Shown: positions 44,469 to 52,625, counted from the stretch's first letter. The stretch is 64,000 nt of DNA from Burkholderia sp. Bp9143 (GCF_003853645.1 NZ_QTPO01000012.1:62001-126000); one strand, 5' to 3'. Numbers and translations are program-made. Notes: generated by a model not told the origin, from the letters alone.

Positions 44469-44523
44469 GCGGTCCGATGCGGCGCGCATGGCCGCCGTAC
44501 CGTGCTGCCGCTTGCGCGACCGC

Positions 44524-45051
44524 TTATTCGCCTTCGGCGGCGATCACCTGCGCGGCGGCGTTGATCACCGACGCGATGCGGCCGACGTCGCGCAGCTGCG
44601 TCGTCGTCATCCCTTGCTCGTTCTTCAGCAGCGCATAGTGCGACTTCACGCAGAAGTGGCACTTGCCGACGATCGACGCGGCGAGCGCGTACATCTCGAA
44701 CCTGCGCTTGTCGACGCCGCCGTGCGACGCATACGCGCCCATCCGCAGCTCGGCGCGCTGCGTCTTCAGGTCGGCGTCGTCGGCCATCTCGACATACGGA
44801 TACCAGGTGTTGTTCATCCCCATCAGCGCGGCCGCCGTCAGCACGGCGTTCGTCTCTTCGGGCGACAGCACGCCGGCTTCGCGGATCGTCTTCACGAGTA
44901 CCGTGCTCTTCGCCGCGACCGCCGCCGCCAGCGCGACGCCGACCGCATCGTTGCCTTCGAGCGACGAGCGCGAGATCGTGCCGTCGAGGTTCAGGCGAAT
45001 GTCCTTCGCGTAGTCGGGGATACGCGCCTTAATCGAGTCGATGAATTCCAT
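44524..45051 (-). CDS. ahpD: alkyl hydroperoxidase AhpD
   Basis: A 175-residue protein of the AhpD/carboxymuconolactone decarboxylase family. It acts as a dithiol reductase for AhpC. The redox pair is in ASIVGKCHFCVKSHYALLKN (C-x-x-C, about 131-134, followed by the catalytic His). The N-terminal half is the partner helical domain (SIKARIPDYAKDIRLNLDGT). It lies 76 bp downstream of ahpC on the same strand, separated by a hairpin with a T run, so its expression is probably lower than that of ahpC. Confidence 0.94.
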   Translation of the reverse strand: MEFIDSIKARIPDYAKDIRLNLDGTISRSSLEGNDAVGVALAAAVAAKSTVLVKTIREAGVLSPEETNAVLTAAALMGMNNTWYPYVEMADDADLKTQRAELRMGAYASHGGVDKRRFEMYALAASIVGKCHFCVKSHYALLKNEQGMTTTQLRDVGRIASVINAAAQVIAAEGE

Positions 45052-45076
45052 TGATATCTCCTATGGGTTGGCCGTT

Positions 45077-45112
45077 AAAAAAGCCCGCAGGCAGGACGTG
45101 CGCCGCGGGCTT
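45077..45112 (-). terminator. leaky terminator between ahpC and ahpD
   Basis: On the minus strand an 8-bp stem (45105-45112 with 45081-45088) with a 16-nt loop runs into a short T run (45082 to 45077). It would reduce read-through from ahpC into ahpD. Confidence 0.7.
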
Positions 45113-45127
45113 CGTGCATCGATGCGC

Positions 45128-45676
45128 TTACAGCGTTGCGCCGCCGACGCTGCGGTTGCACGGGCACAGTTCGTCCGTTTGCAGGCCGTCCAGAATGCGC
45201 AGGATTTCGTCCGTGTTACGGCCGACGTTCAGGTTGTTGATCGAGACGTGCTGGATCGTGTTGTCCGGATCGACGATGAACGTCGCGCGCAGGGCCACGC
45301 CGGCTTCCTTGTCGCGCACGCCGAGCTGGTCGATCAGCTCGCCCTTGACGTCGCCGAACGAGTAGTGGTTCAGCTTGTTCAGGTCCTTGTGCTCACGGCG
45401 CCATGCGAGCTTCACGAATTCGTTGTCCGAGCTGCCGCCGAGCAGGATGGCGTCGCGCTCTTCGAACTGCTTCGTCAGCTTCGCGAACTCGACGATTTCC
45501 GTCGGGCACACGAACGTAAAATCCTTCGGATAGAAGTAGATGATCTTCCACTTGCCCGGGAACGATGCTTCGGTGACGGTCTCGAATGCCGACTGGCCGT
45601 TTTCCTCGTGATTGTTGAAGCCCGGCTTCGCGGCTACGACGGTGAATGCTTCGAGTTTATCGCCCACGGTTTTCAT
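45128..45676 (-). CDS. ahpC: peroxiredoxin AhpC (AhpD-linked type)
   Basis: A 182-residue cytoplasmic two-Cys peroxiredoxin that reduces hydrogen and alkyl peroxides. The peroxidatic cysteine is in YPKDFTFVCPTEIVEFAK (about residue 57) and the C-terminal cysteine pair in DELCPCNRSVGG. The supporting TSA residues FLGGSSDNEFVKLAWRREHK are typical of the actinobacterial-like AhpC that is served by AhpD in place of AhpF. A promoter and OxyR-like repeats lie directly upstream. Confidence 0.95.
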   Translation of the reverse strand: MKTVGDKLEAFTVVAAKPGFNNHEENGQSAFETVTEASFPGKWKIIYFYPKDFTFVCPTEIVEFAKLTKQFEERDAILLGGSSDNEFVKLAWRREHKDLNKLNHYSFGDVKGELIDQLGVRDKEAGVALRATFIVDPDNTIQHVSINNLNVGRNTDEILRILDGLQTDELCPCNRSVGGATL

Positions 45677-45758
45677 GCGGATACTCCTGTATGAGTTGGG
45701 AAGAAGACTGAGTCAAGCTACCTCGGTGCTGCAACGGTGATGTGACAGCATGGGCAAG

Positions 45759-45787
45759 ACTGTAACACTATTAGCGGGGCGCTTCAA
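45759..45787 (-). promoter_or_regulatory. ahpC promoter
   Basis: On the minus strand TTGAAG (45787 to 45782), a 17-bp spacer and TACAGT (45764 to 45759) lie about 85 bp upstream of ahpC. The OxyR-like repeats begin at the -35 box. Confidence 0.6.
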
Positions 45788-45815
45788 TAGTTTTTGACTA
45801 ACTATTCCCATAGTT
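45787..45815 (-). promoter_or_regulatory. OxyR-like binding site
   Basis: Three copies of the half-site ATAGTT/AACTAT stand at 45787-45792, 45800-45805 and 45810-45815 in alternating orientation. That is close to the OxyR pattern of ATAG and CTAT elements spaced by 7, though the second spacing is one base off. It abuts the ahpC -35 box, the usual activator position. Confidence 0.6.
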
Positions 45816-45865
45816 TTTTCCAACCGCGCCGATAGTGTGACGTGCAGGAAGCGCGCACGAACGCG

Positions 45866-47227
45866 TCACGCCGTCGCACGCGCCTTGCCGGCGCCGGGAA
45901 ATTCGAGCGTGACTTCGAGGCCCGCATCGGGACTGCGGTTGCGCAGGCGCAGCGCGCCGCGATAGCGGCCGACGAGGCGCAGCACGATCGCCATGCCGAG
46001 CCCGGTGCCGTCCGCCTTGGTGCGCGCCGTGTCGACGCGGTAGAACGGCCGCATCACGAGCGGCAGCTGGTCCTCGGGGATGCCGGGGCCCTCGTCGCTC
46101 ACCGACAGCTCGACGCGCGCGTGCGTCACGCGCGTCTCGAGCGTGATGCGCGACACGCCGTCGTCGCGGCTCTGGCCGTATTTGCGCGCGTTCTCGACGA
46201 GGTTGCCGATCACGCGGCGCATGTCGGTCTCGTCGGCTTCGATCACGGCGGTCGGCGCGAGCCGCGTGCGGATCTCGACGCCGTCCTCGCCCGACACACG
46301 CGCGGCGACTTCCTGCGCGATCGACGACAGGTCGACTGGCTCCGGCTTGCGCTGGGTCGGACGCGCATAGTCGATGAAGGCCGCGATGATGCGGTCCATC
46401 TGCTCGATGTCGTCGACCATCGCGTCCTTGGTCGCCTGGTCGGACGGGCTCATCTCGGTCTCGAGCCGCAGCCGCGCGAGCGGCGTGCGCAGGTCGTGCG
46501 AGATGCCCGCGAGCATCAGCGCGCGATCGGCCTCGAGCTGTTCGAGGTCGCGCACCATCTGGTTGAAGCTGCGGTTGGTGTCGGCCGCGACGCCCATCCC
46601 GCGCTCGGGCAGCGGATCGGGCGCCTGGCCCGAACCGACTTGGCGTGCGGCGAGCGCGAGCCGCGAGAATGGCCGGTTCACGAGGCTCGTGATGAACGCG
46701 GAGCCGAACAGCGACAGCGCGAGCGCGAACAGGCCCCAGCCGGCCCACTGCAGGCCCGTGACGCTGTCGAGCTGGTCGCGGTCGAGCGCGACCCAGTAGT
46801 CGTCGTCGTCGATCTTGAAGCTGATCCACACGCCCGGGATGTCGTTGACCGACTGCGCGATCACGGTATCGTCGCCGAGACGGCTGCGGATGTCGTGTTC
46901 GATCAGGCGGTTCAGCGATTCGTCGGGCTGCAGCTTGAACTTGTCGGTTTTTTCGCGCGGGTACACGCGCACGCCCTCGTTGCTCTCGAGATCCTGCAGC
47001 AGCGCGCGCCGCAAATCGGGATCGGAATAGAGCAGGGCGGTGCGGGTGAGCTTCACGATCGCGACGAGCTGGAGCGCGACGCGTTGCGCGCGCGGCTCGC
47101 GCTCGATCACGCGAAAGCTCTGGAACCACGCGGCGAGACTGACCGAGATCAGCAGCGCGATCAGCAGGAAGGTGCGCCAGAACAGCCCGCCGAACGCGAG
47201 CTGCAGGAGGCGCCGGTCGATACGCAT
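45866..47227 (-). CDS. envZ: sensor histidine kinase, EnvZ-like
   Basis: A 453-residue inner-membrane kinase. Two transmembrane helices (about 15-34 and 160-182) bracket a periplasmic sensor of about 125 residues. HAMP follows (VNRPFSRLALAARQVGSGQA), then the dimerisation domain with the phospho-acceptor His in MLAGISHDLRTPLARLRLET (about 245) and the ATPase domain (IGNLVENARKYGQS, SDEGPGIPEDQL, GTGLGMAIVLRLVGRYRG). It starts 40 bp after ompR on the same strand. The overall plan is that of EnvZ; the cue may be osmolarity or another envelope signal. The C-terminus ends just upstream of the ahpC promoter. Confidence 0.92.
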   Translation of the reverse strand: MRIDRRLLQLAFGGLFWRTFLLIALLISVSLAAWFQSFRVIEREPRAQRVALQLVAIVKLTRTALLYSDPDLRRALLQDLESNEGVRVYPREKTDKFKLQPDESLNRLIEHDIRSRLGDDTVIAQSVNDIPGVWISFKIDDDDYWVALDRDQLDSVTGLQWAGWGLFALALSLFGSAFITSLVNRPFSRLALAARQVGSGQAPDPLPERGMGVAADTNRSFNQMVRDLEQLEADRALMLAGISHDLRTPLARLRLETEMSPSDQATKDAMVDDIEQMDRIIAAFIDYARPTQRKPEPVDLSSIAQEVAARVSGEDGVEIRTRLAPTAVIEADETDMRRVIGNLVENARKYGQSRDDGVSRITLETRVTHARVELSVSDEGPGIPEDQLPLVMRPFYRVDTARTKADGTGLGMAIVLRLVGRYRGALRLRNRSPDAGLEVTLEFPGAGKARATA

Positions 47228-47267
47228 GGGACGGGCCGTGGACGGGCGAAACCGGAAAGGAAAAAGA

Positions 47268-47993
47268 TCAGGCGGCGCCGTCCGGGATGAACACGTAGCC
47301 GAGGCCCCAGACGGTCTGGATGAAGCGCGGGCTGCCCGGATCCGGTTCGATCAGCTTGCGCAGGCGCGAGATCTGCACGTCGAGGCTGCGGTCGAACACT
47401 TCGTATTCACGGCCGCGCGCGAGCTCCATCAGCTTTTCGCGCGACAGCGGCTGGCGCGGATGGCGGGCGAACACCTTCAGCACGGAGAATTCGCCGGTCG
47501 TCAGCGGAATCTCCTGGCCCGACTTCGTCAGCGTGCGCGTCGCGAGGTTCAGCGAGAACTCGCCGAACTCGAACACCTCGGTGGTTTCCGACGGCGCACC
47601 CGGCAGTTCGGCCGGCGCCTGGCGGCGCAGCACCGCGTGAATGCGCGCGACGAGTTCGCGCGGGTTGAACGGCTTCGGCAGGTAGTCGTCGGCGCCCATC
47701 TCGAGGCCGACGATGCGGTCGACGTCCTCGCCCTTCGCGGTGAGCATGATGATCGGCGTGCGATCGTTGCTGCCGCGCAGGCGGCGGCAGATCGACAGGC
47801 CGTCCTCGCCCGGCAGCATCAGGTCGAGCACGAGCAGGTCGAAGCGCTCGCGCACCCAGAGCTTGTTCATCGCGGTCGCGTTCTCCGCGACGTATACGTT
47901 GAAACCCTGCTCGCCGAGATAGCGGCGCAGCAGATCGCGCAGGCGCGGGTCGTCGTCGACGACGAGAATCTTGGAGGGGTTTTTCGTTTCCAT
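47268..47993 (-). CDS. ompR: response regulator, OmpR family
   Basis: A 241-residue two-domain regulator. The receiver domain has the acidic pocket KILVVDDDPRLRD, the phospho-acceptor Asp in FDLLVLDLMLPGEDGLS (about residue 55), the switch Thr and Lys in IIMLTAKGEDVD and DDYLPKPFNPRELVARIHAV. The C-terminal winged helix (about 140-238) contains LLRK-type recognition elements (FDRSLDVQISRLRKLIEPDP). The ATG at 47993 gives the family N-terminus METKNPSKILV; an ATG three codons upstream (48002) is possible. A direct repeat in the promoter region is a candidate own binding site. Confidence 0.92.
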   Translation of the reverse strand: METKNPSKILVVDDDPRLRDLLRRYLGEQGFNVYVAENATAMNKLWVRERFDLLVLDLMLPGEDGLSICRRLRGSNDRTPIIMLTAKGEDVDRIVGLEMGADDYLPKPFNPRELVARIHAVLRRQAPAELPGAPSETTEVFEFGEFSLNLATRTLTKSGQEIPLTTGEFSVLKVFARHPRQPLSREKLMELARGREYEVFDRSLDVQISRLRKLIEPDPGSPRFIQTVWGLGYVFIPDGAA

Positions 47994-48046
47994 GAGCGGC
48001 ATCTTATCGCGAATGGGAAATCACGCACGGTCGCGTAATTTCGCGC

Positions 48047-48062
48047 GTTACAGTCCGTTACA
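48047..48062 (-). promoter_or_regulatory. direct repeat GTTACA-N4-GTTACA
   Basis: Two exact GTTACA copies, 10 bp apart (TGTAAC-N4-TGTAAC on the minus strand), lie 54 bp upstream of ompR. Tandem sites one helical turn apart are the mode of binding of OmpR-family regulators. Confidence 0.5.
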
Positions 48063-48085
48063 AAATTTACCCGTAGTGTCGCGCG

Positions 48086-48118
48086 GAGTAAAGGCAGGCT
48101 ATAGAGATTCCTTTACTC
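48086..48118. repeat. 9-bp inverted repeat in the ompR / exported-protein gap
   Basis: GAGTAAAGG (48086-48094) and CCTTTACTC (48110-48118) are exact reverse complements around a 15-nt AT-rich centre (containing TATAGAGA). It could be an operator or a promoter-proximal hairpin. Confidence 0.5.
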
Positions 48119-48260
48119 GAAGCCGAAATTCGGTAGATACTCCCCTGCACTCCATCTTTCATCTTTGTACACCCGAATTCCGCAGGGTTTTTCAAGTACC
48201 AGAGGTAACCGGTTGCCGCGTGACGAAGGGAACAAATCGACCAAAGAAGCGAGGACGGTC

Positions 48261-48539
48261 ATGCGATCTGCCCGGATTGCACTGATGCTGACGATCGCAC
48301 TTGCCGGTCCATATGCGTCGAACTTCGCGTATGCGCAGCGCCCCGAGCAGGGCGCCCCGTCGCGCAAGCTGCAGCGCGGCAAAGCGCCGCCGTCCGACCG
48401 CGCCTCCGACATGGCGGTCCGTTCCGCCGTGCCTCCCGATCTCGAACAGCACCGTCGCGACGGGCACATGACGCCCGAGGAGCGCCACCTGCTGCGCCAG
48501 CATATCGAGGACGCCGTTCGCGAGCTGTACAAGCGCTGA
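48261..48539 (+). CDS. small exported protein upstream of DUF1800
   Basis: A 92-residue protein I do not recognise. The N-terminus is a signal peptide (MRSARIALMLTIALAGPYAS, then NFAYAQ; cleavage after A-Y-A probable). The mature part is short, basic and polar (RKLQRGKAPPSDRASDMAVR) and ends in a helix (MTPEERHLLRQHIEDAVREL). The EF-like residue spacing of the last helix has no calcium-loop. GAGGACGG upstream supports the ATG at 48261. It precedes the DUF1800 gene by 120 bp on the same strand and may be part of that set. Confidence 0.72.
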   Translation: MRSARIALMLTIALAGPYASNFAYAQRPEQGAPSRKLQRGKAPPSDRASDMAVRSAVPPDLEQHRRDGHMTPEERHLLRQHIEDAVRELYKR

Positions 48540-48659
48540 CACGCACGTGCTTTCGCACGCCGCGGAAAGATTCCGTAGCAATTTTTCCGTCAACTTTCGG
48601 ATGCGTGCTGCCGTTGAACCGGCATCCGCACCGCCGGTGCGTTCCGGGAGCCCACGACA

Positions 48660-50156
48660 ATGAAAGCGAACGCTGCCGCCGCGGCATCGCCTGTGATGCA
48701 GGCGCCGCTCGACGCCGACGATGCGCTGTTCTTCCTGAGCCGTACCGGCTTTTCTCCCGCACCGGCCGAGGTTGCCCGCATCGTCGGGATGACGCGCGCG
48801 CAAGTCGTGGCCGAAACACTCGGCAACGTGCGCCGCGACCCCGCGACGACCTGGCCCGACTGGCTTGCCGAGTTGCCGCCGACCCGCGCACAGCGACAGG
48901 CGCTGACGCCCGACATGCGGCGCGACGAGCAGCGCGAACGCAATCGCCGCTACGATGCGTTGCGCGCGGCGTGGCTCAACGAGATGGTCGTGACGCCGTC
49001 GCCGCTCACCGAGCGCATGACGCTGTTCTGGCACGGGCACTTCACGTCCGGCCAGGACAAGGTCCCGTATCCGCAGACGATGGCCGCGCAGCATGCGCTG
49101 TTGCGCCGCGAGGCGCTCGGCAACTTCGGCACGCTGCTGCATGCGGTCGCGAAGGATCCGGCGATGCTCCAGTATCTCGACGGCGCGAGCAACCGCAAGG
49201 GCCGCCCGAACGAGAATTTCGCGCGGGAGGTGATGGAGCTGTTCACGCTCGGCGAAGGACATTACACGCAGCACGACGTGACCGAGGCCGCGCGCGCGAT
49301 GACCGGCTGGAGCGTCGATCCCGATACGCTGCGCTTCGTGGTGCGGTCCGAATGGCACGATGCGGGCGACAAGACGATACTCGGCGAGACCGGCGCGTTC
49401 GACGGTGACGGGTTTCTCGACATCCTGTTGAAGCGGCCCGATACCGCACGCTTCATCGCCGGCAAGCTGTGGCGCGAGTTCGTCTCCGATACGCCCGACG
49501 CCGGCGCGCTCGATGTCGTGGCCGAGCGGTTTCGCGCCAGCGGCTACGACATACGCGCGGCGCTCTCCGCGCTATGGTCGACCGATGCATTCTGGGATCC
49601 GCGCAATCGCGGCGTGCTCGTGAAGTCGCCGGCCGAGTTCGTCGTCGGGTCGGTGCGGCTGTTCGATGTCGCGTACGGCGATCCGCAGATGCTCGCGAAC
49701 ACCGTGCGCACGCTCGGGCAGAACCTGTTCTATCCGCCCAACGTGAAGGGCTGGCCGGGCGGCGCGATGTGGATCAACAGCACCACGCTGCTTGCGCGCA
49801 AGCAGTTCGTCGAGCAGTTGTTCCGCGCGACCGAGACGGCCGGCATGCGGCCGCCCGCGCATGCGATGGCGGCGCCGTCGCAGAATGCGCGTGCGATGCC
49901 GGTTGCGGACGCCGCGTCGGTTGCCGGTGTGCACGGTGCGCCGGTCAAGGCCATGCGCGGCGGCCTGCGATTCGACCTCGAACGCTGGCTTGCGCAGTAT
50001 CGTGCGCGGCCGCAGGCGATCGCCGGATTGTCGACCGAGCTCCAACTGCAGCACGCGGTGCTGCCGGTGTCGCCGGTCGCGGCGATCGATACGGACTCGA
50101 CCGGCAGCGCGTATCTCGAGGCGCTGCTGATGGATCCGGCCTATCAACTGAAATGA
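48660..50156 (+). CDS. DUF1800 family protein
   Basis: A 498-residue protein of the DUF1800 family. Recognisable parts are DADDALFFLSRTGFSPAPAE near the start, MTLFWHGHFTSGQDKVPYPQ (about 120-139), LQYLDGASNRKGRPNENFAR (about 174-193), EVMELFTLGEGHYTQHDVTE and FYPPNVKGWPGGAMWINSTT. No classical signal peptide is visible. Function is unknown, although the family is nearly always next to DUF1501, as here (67-bp gap to the DUF1501 start). The His/Asp-rich central segment hints at an enzyme, but no catalytic role is proven. Confidence 0.9.
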   Translation: MKANAAAAASPVMQAPLDADDALFFLSRTGFSPAPAEVARIVGMTRAQVVAETLGNVRRDPATTWPDWLAELPPTRAQRQALTPDMRRDEQRERNRRYDALRAAWLNEMVVTPSPLTERMTLFWHGHFTSGQDKVPYPQTMAAQHALLRREALGNFGTLLHAVAKDPAMLQYLDGASNRKGRPNENFAREVMELFTLGEGHYTQHDVTEAARAMTGWSVDPDTLRFVVRSEWHDAGDKTILGETGAFDGDGFLDILLKRPDTARFIAGKLWREFVSDTPDAGALDVVAERFRASGYDIRAALSALWSTDAFWDPRNRGVLVKSPAEFVVGSVRLFDVAYGDPQMLANTVRTLGQNLFYPPNVKGWPGGAMWINSTTLLARKQFVEQLFRATETAGMRPPAHAMAAPSQNARAMPVADAASVAGVHGAPVKAMRGGLRFDLERWLAQYRARPQAIAGLSTELQLQHAVLPVSPVAAIDTDSTGSAYLEALLMDPAYQLK

Positions 50157-50223
50157 CTGAAACGACGACGAACAGGCGCGCTGCCGCGGTGGCCATACCG
50201 CACGGCGACCCGAAGGATGCACG

Positions 50224-51444
50224 ATGAACCGACGTGATTTTCTGACGCTGACGGGCGCCGCGGCCGCGGCGGGCGTGTCGTTGTGGCAGCCGCCCGCGCA
50301 GGCGGCATCGTTGGCCGCGGCGGGGCGGCAGCCGGCGGCCGGCTATGCGAACGTGCTGATCCTCGTCGAGTTGAAGGGCGGTAACGACGGCCTCAACACG
50401 GTGGTGCCGTATGCGGATCCGCTCTACTACCAGTTCCGCCGCGGCATCGGCATCAAGCGCGACCAGGTGCTGCAGCTCGATGCGCAGACCGGGCTGCACC
50501 CGTCGCTCGCGCCGTTGATGCCGCTGTGGCGCGACGGACAGGTCGCGATCGTGCAGGGCGTCGGTTATCCGCAGCCGAACCTGTCGCATTTCCGCTCGAT
50601 CGAGATCTGGGATACCGCGTCGCGCTCGGATCAGTACCTGCACGAAGGCTGGCTCACGCGCACGTTCGCGCAGGCGCCGGTGCCGCCCGGCTTCGCGGCG
50701 GACGGCGTCGTGCTCGGCAGTGCGGAGATGGGGCCGCTCGCGAACGGCGCGCGCGCGATCGCGCTCGTCAATCCCGCGCAGTTCATCCGCGCGGCGCGAT
50801 TGGCCGAACCGTCGTCGCTGCGCGAACGGAACCCGGCGCTCGCGCACATCATCGACGTCGAGAACGACATCGTGAAGGCGGCCGACCGGTTGCGCCCGCG
50901 CGGCGGGATGCGCGAGTTCAGGACGGCCTTTCCGTCCGGTACGTTCGGTACGTCGGTGAAGACCGCGATGCAGGTGCTCGCGGCATGCGAGGCGTCGGGG
51001 GCCGGTGCGCAGGACGGCGTCGCGGTGCTCCGGCTCACGCTCAACGGTTTCGATACGCACCAGAACCAGCCGGGGCAGCAGGCTGCGTTGCTCAAGCAGT
51101 TCGCGGAAGGGATGAGTGCGATGCGCGGCGCGCTGGTCGAGCTCGGGCGCTGGAACCAGACGCTCGTGATGACGTATGCGGAATTCGGGCGGCGCGTGCG
51201 CGAGAACCAGAGCAACGGCACCGATCACGGTACCGCCGCGCCGCATTTCGTGATGGGCGGCCGCGTGGCCGGCGGGCTGTACGGCGCGCCGCCGGCACTC
51301 GGGCGTCTCGACGGCAACGGCAACCTGCCGGTCGCGGTCGATTTCCGCCAGCTCTATGCGACCGTGCTCGGGCCGTGGTGGGGGCTCGATGCGACGCACG
51401 TGCTGCAGCAGCGCTTCGACACGCTGCCGCTGCTGAGGGTGTGA
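50224..51444 (+). CDS. DUF1501 family Tat-exported protein
   Basis: A 406-residue protein with a twin-arginine signal (MNRRDFLTLTGAAAAAGVSL), so it is exported folded, often with a cofactor or metal. The mature part matches DUF1501, which is related to the sulfatase/alkaline phosphatase fold: LILVELKGGNDGLNTVVPYA (about 41-60), GLHPSLAPLMPLWRDGQVAI, RLTLNGFDTHQNQPGQQAAL and NQTLVMTYAEFGRRVRENQS, then GTDHGTAAPHFVMGG. Asp and His in GFDTHQ and TDHGTA are probable metal ligands. The partner gene DUF1800 lies directly upstream. Substrate unknown. Confidence 0.92.
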   Translation: MNRRDFLTLTGAAAAAGVSLWQPPAQAASLAAAGRQPAAGYANVLILVELKGGNDGLNTVVPYADPLYYQFRRGIGIKRDQVLQLDAQTGLHPSLAPLMPLWRDGQVAIVQGVGYPQPNLSHFRSIEIWDTASRSDQYLHEGWLTRTFAQAPVPPGFAADGVVLGSAEMGPLANGARAIALVNPAQFIRAARLAEPSSLRERNPALAHIIDVENDIVKAADRLRPRGGMREFRTAFPSGTFGTSVKTAMQVLAACEASGAGAQDGVAVLRLTLNGFDTHQNQPGQQAALLKQFAEGMSAMRGALVELGRWNQTLVMTYAEFGRRVRENQSNGTDHGTAAPHFVMGGRVAGGLYGAPPALGRLDGNGNLPVAVDFRQLYATVLGPWWGLDATHVLQQRFDTLPLLRV

Positions 51445-51468
51445 CGTGGTCGTGCGCGACGGGGCGGA

Positions 51469-52302
51469 TCAGCGGCGGCGTGCGGCGCGCCACGCGATCC
51501 ACAGCTTGCGGATCGGCGTCAGCGCGATGCGCTGGTGCAGCACCTGGTAGCCGTCGCGTTCGATTTCGTCGAGCAGTGCGCCGGCCAGTGCAATCTGCGC
51601 ACGCAGCGTGCGCTGCGCGCGGCGTTCGGAAGCGGGGATCGCGGCGTCGGCGGCGGCGAGCGCTTCGCGCGCGCGGGCCGTCTGAAACTGCAGCAGCTCG
51701 GTGAAGGCCGGGCTGTAGCGGCGATTCAGCAGGTCGGCCGCGGTCACGTTGTAGCGTTGCAGTTCGTCGATCGGCAAATAGATGCGTCCATGGCGCGCGT
51801 CGTTGCCGAGTTCCTGCACGAATTGCGCAAGCATCAGCGCGTGGCCGGCATCTGCTGCCCACGGTTGCGGTTCGGCCGGATTCGCGGCGCTTGCGCGCGC
51901 GACCAGCGACGCGAAGGTGCCGCCGACCTGCGCGATGTAGCGCTGCAGGTTCGCGAAATCCAGGTAACGCGCCTGTTCGAGATCCATCCCGTAACCGTTG
52001 ACGAGCGTGCGCAGCGCGTCGGTTTCGGCCCCGATCGCCGGGTGATGCTGCGCGAGCGCCTTCGTGACCGGGTGCGACGGTTCGCCGGCGGCGAGCGCCG
52101 CGAGTTCCTTGTGCCACCACGCGAGCTTCGTGTGTCCGACGGTCGGATCGCTGGTTTCCTTGACGGTTTCCTCGAGTTCGCGGCGCAGCGCGAACAGGGC
52201 CATCAGGCGCGGTTCGGCGGCGAGCGGCGCTTGGCGCAGCGCGTAGTAGACGCTGGAGCCCGCGGGGGCGGCCTTTTGCTGACAGTAGTCGTCGAAGTTC
52301 AC
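51469..52302 (-). CDS. squalene/phytoene synthase-like protein (HpnD-type) with degenerate active site
   Basis: A 277-residue all-helical protein of the squalene/phytoene synthase family, closest in pattern to presqualene diphosphate synthase HpnD: YCQQKAAPAGSSVYYALRQA, TKLAWWHKEL, GMDLEQARYLDFANLQRYIA and ARHGRIYLPIDEL. Both aspartate-rich motifs that bind magnesium-diphosphate are altered: the usual D-D-V-V-D is E-E-T-V-K in LRRELEETVKETSD, and the usual D-V-G-E-D is E-L-G-N-D in VQELGNDARHGRIY. It may be a pseudoenzyme, as in eukaryotic NDUFAF6. The GTG at 52302 is the start, giving the family N-terminus NFDDYCQQ; there is no clear ribosome binding site. It is convergent with DUF1501. Confidence 0.85.
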   Translation of the reverse strand: MNFDDYCQQKAAPAGSSVYYALRQAPLAAEPRLMALFALRRELEETVKETSDPTVGHTKLAWWHKELAALAAGEPSHPVTKALAQHHPAIGAETDALRTLVNGYGMDLEQARYLDFANLQRYIAQVGGTFASLVARASAANPAEPQPWAADAGHALMLAQFVQELGNDARHGRIYLPIDELQRYNVTAADLLNRRYSPAFTELLQFQTARAREALAAADAAIPASERRAQRTLRAQIALAGALLDEIERDGYQVLHQRIALTPIRKLWIAWRAARRR

Positions 52303-52429
52303 GGGTGGGATCGTGGCGGAGGCGGGTTCGGGGACGCGCGCCGGCGCGTGGCCGGCACGTCGAGCGCGGCATTCTAGCACCGCTGTCCGACGGACGCCGG
52401 CGGGGCGAGACAATGCTGCGCAGATCGGG

Positions 52430-52435
52430 TAGAAT
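52430..52435 (+). promoter_or_regulatory. -10 candidate for tRNA-Leu
   Basis: TAGAAT (52430-52435) is the best -10 hexamer upstream of the tRNA gene, giving a leader of roughly 95 nt. No good -35 is seen at 16-18 bp. Confidence 0.35.
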
Positions 52436-52538
52436 CTCGCGCTCGCCTGATCGGGCGTGCTGGTTTTCGAGCCGGCATGACGTCCCGGGCGCGTGGAGAA
52501 CGCATCTTGCGTGCCGCGCGGTCAGGCGACGGAAATGC

Positions 52539-52625
52539 GCGTGAGTGGCGAAATTGGTAGACGCACCAGGTTTAGGTCCTGACGCCCGCAAGGGTGTGCC
52601 GGTTCGAGTCCGGCCTCACGCACCA
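52539..52625 (+). tRNA. tRNA-Leu (anticodon UAG)
   Basis: An 87-nt class II tRNA with encoded CCA. The acceptor stem GCGTGAG (52539-52545) pairs with CTCACGC (52615-52621), followed by A and CCA. The D arm contains TTGGTAGAC. The anticodon loop TTTAGGT (52571-52577) has anticodon TAG at 52573-52575, reading CUN leucine codons. The long variable arm (CGCCCGCAAGGGTG) and T loop GGTTCGAGTCC are standard. Confidence 0.97.
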
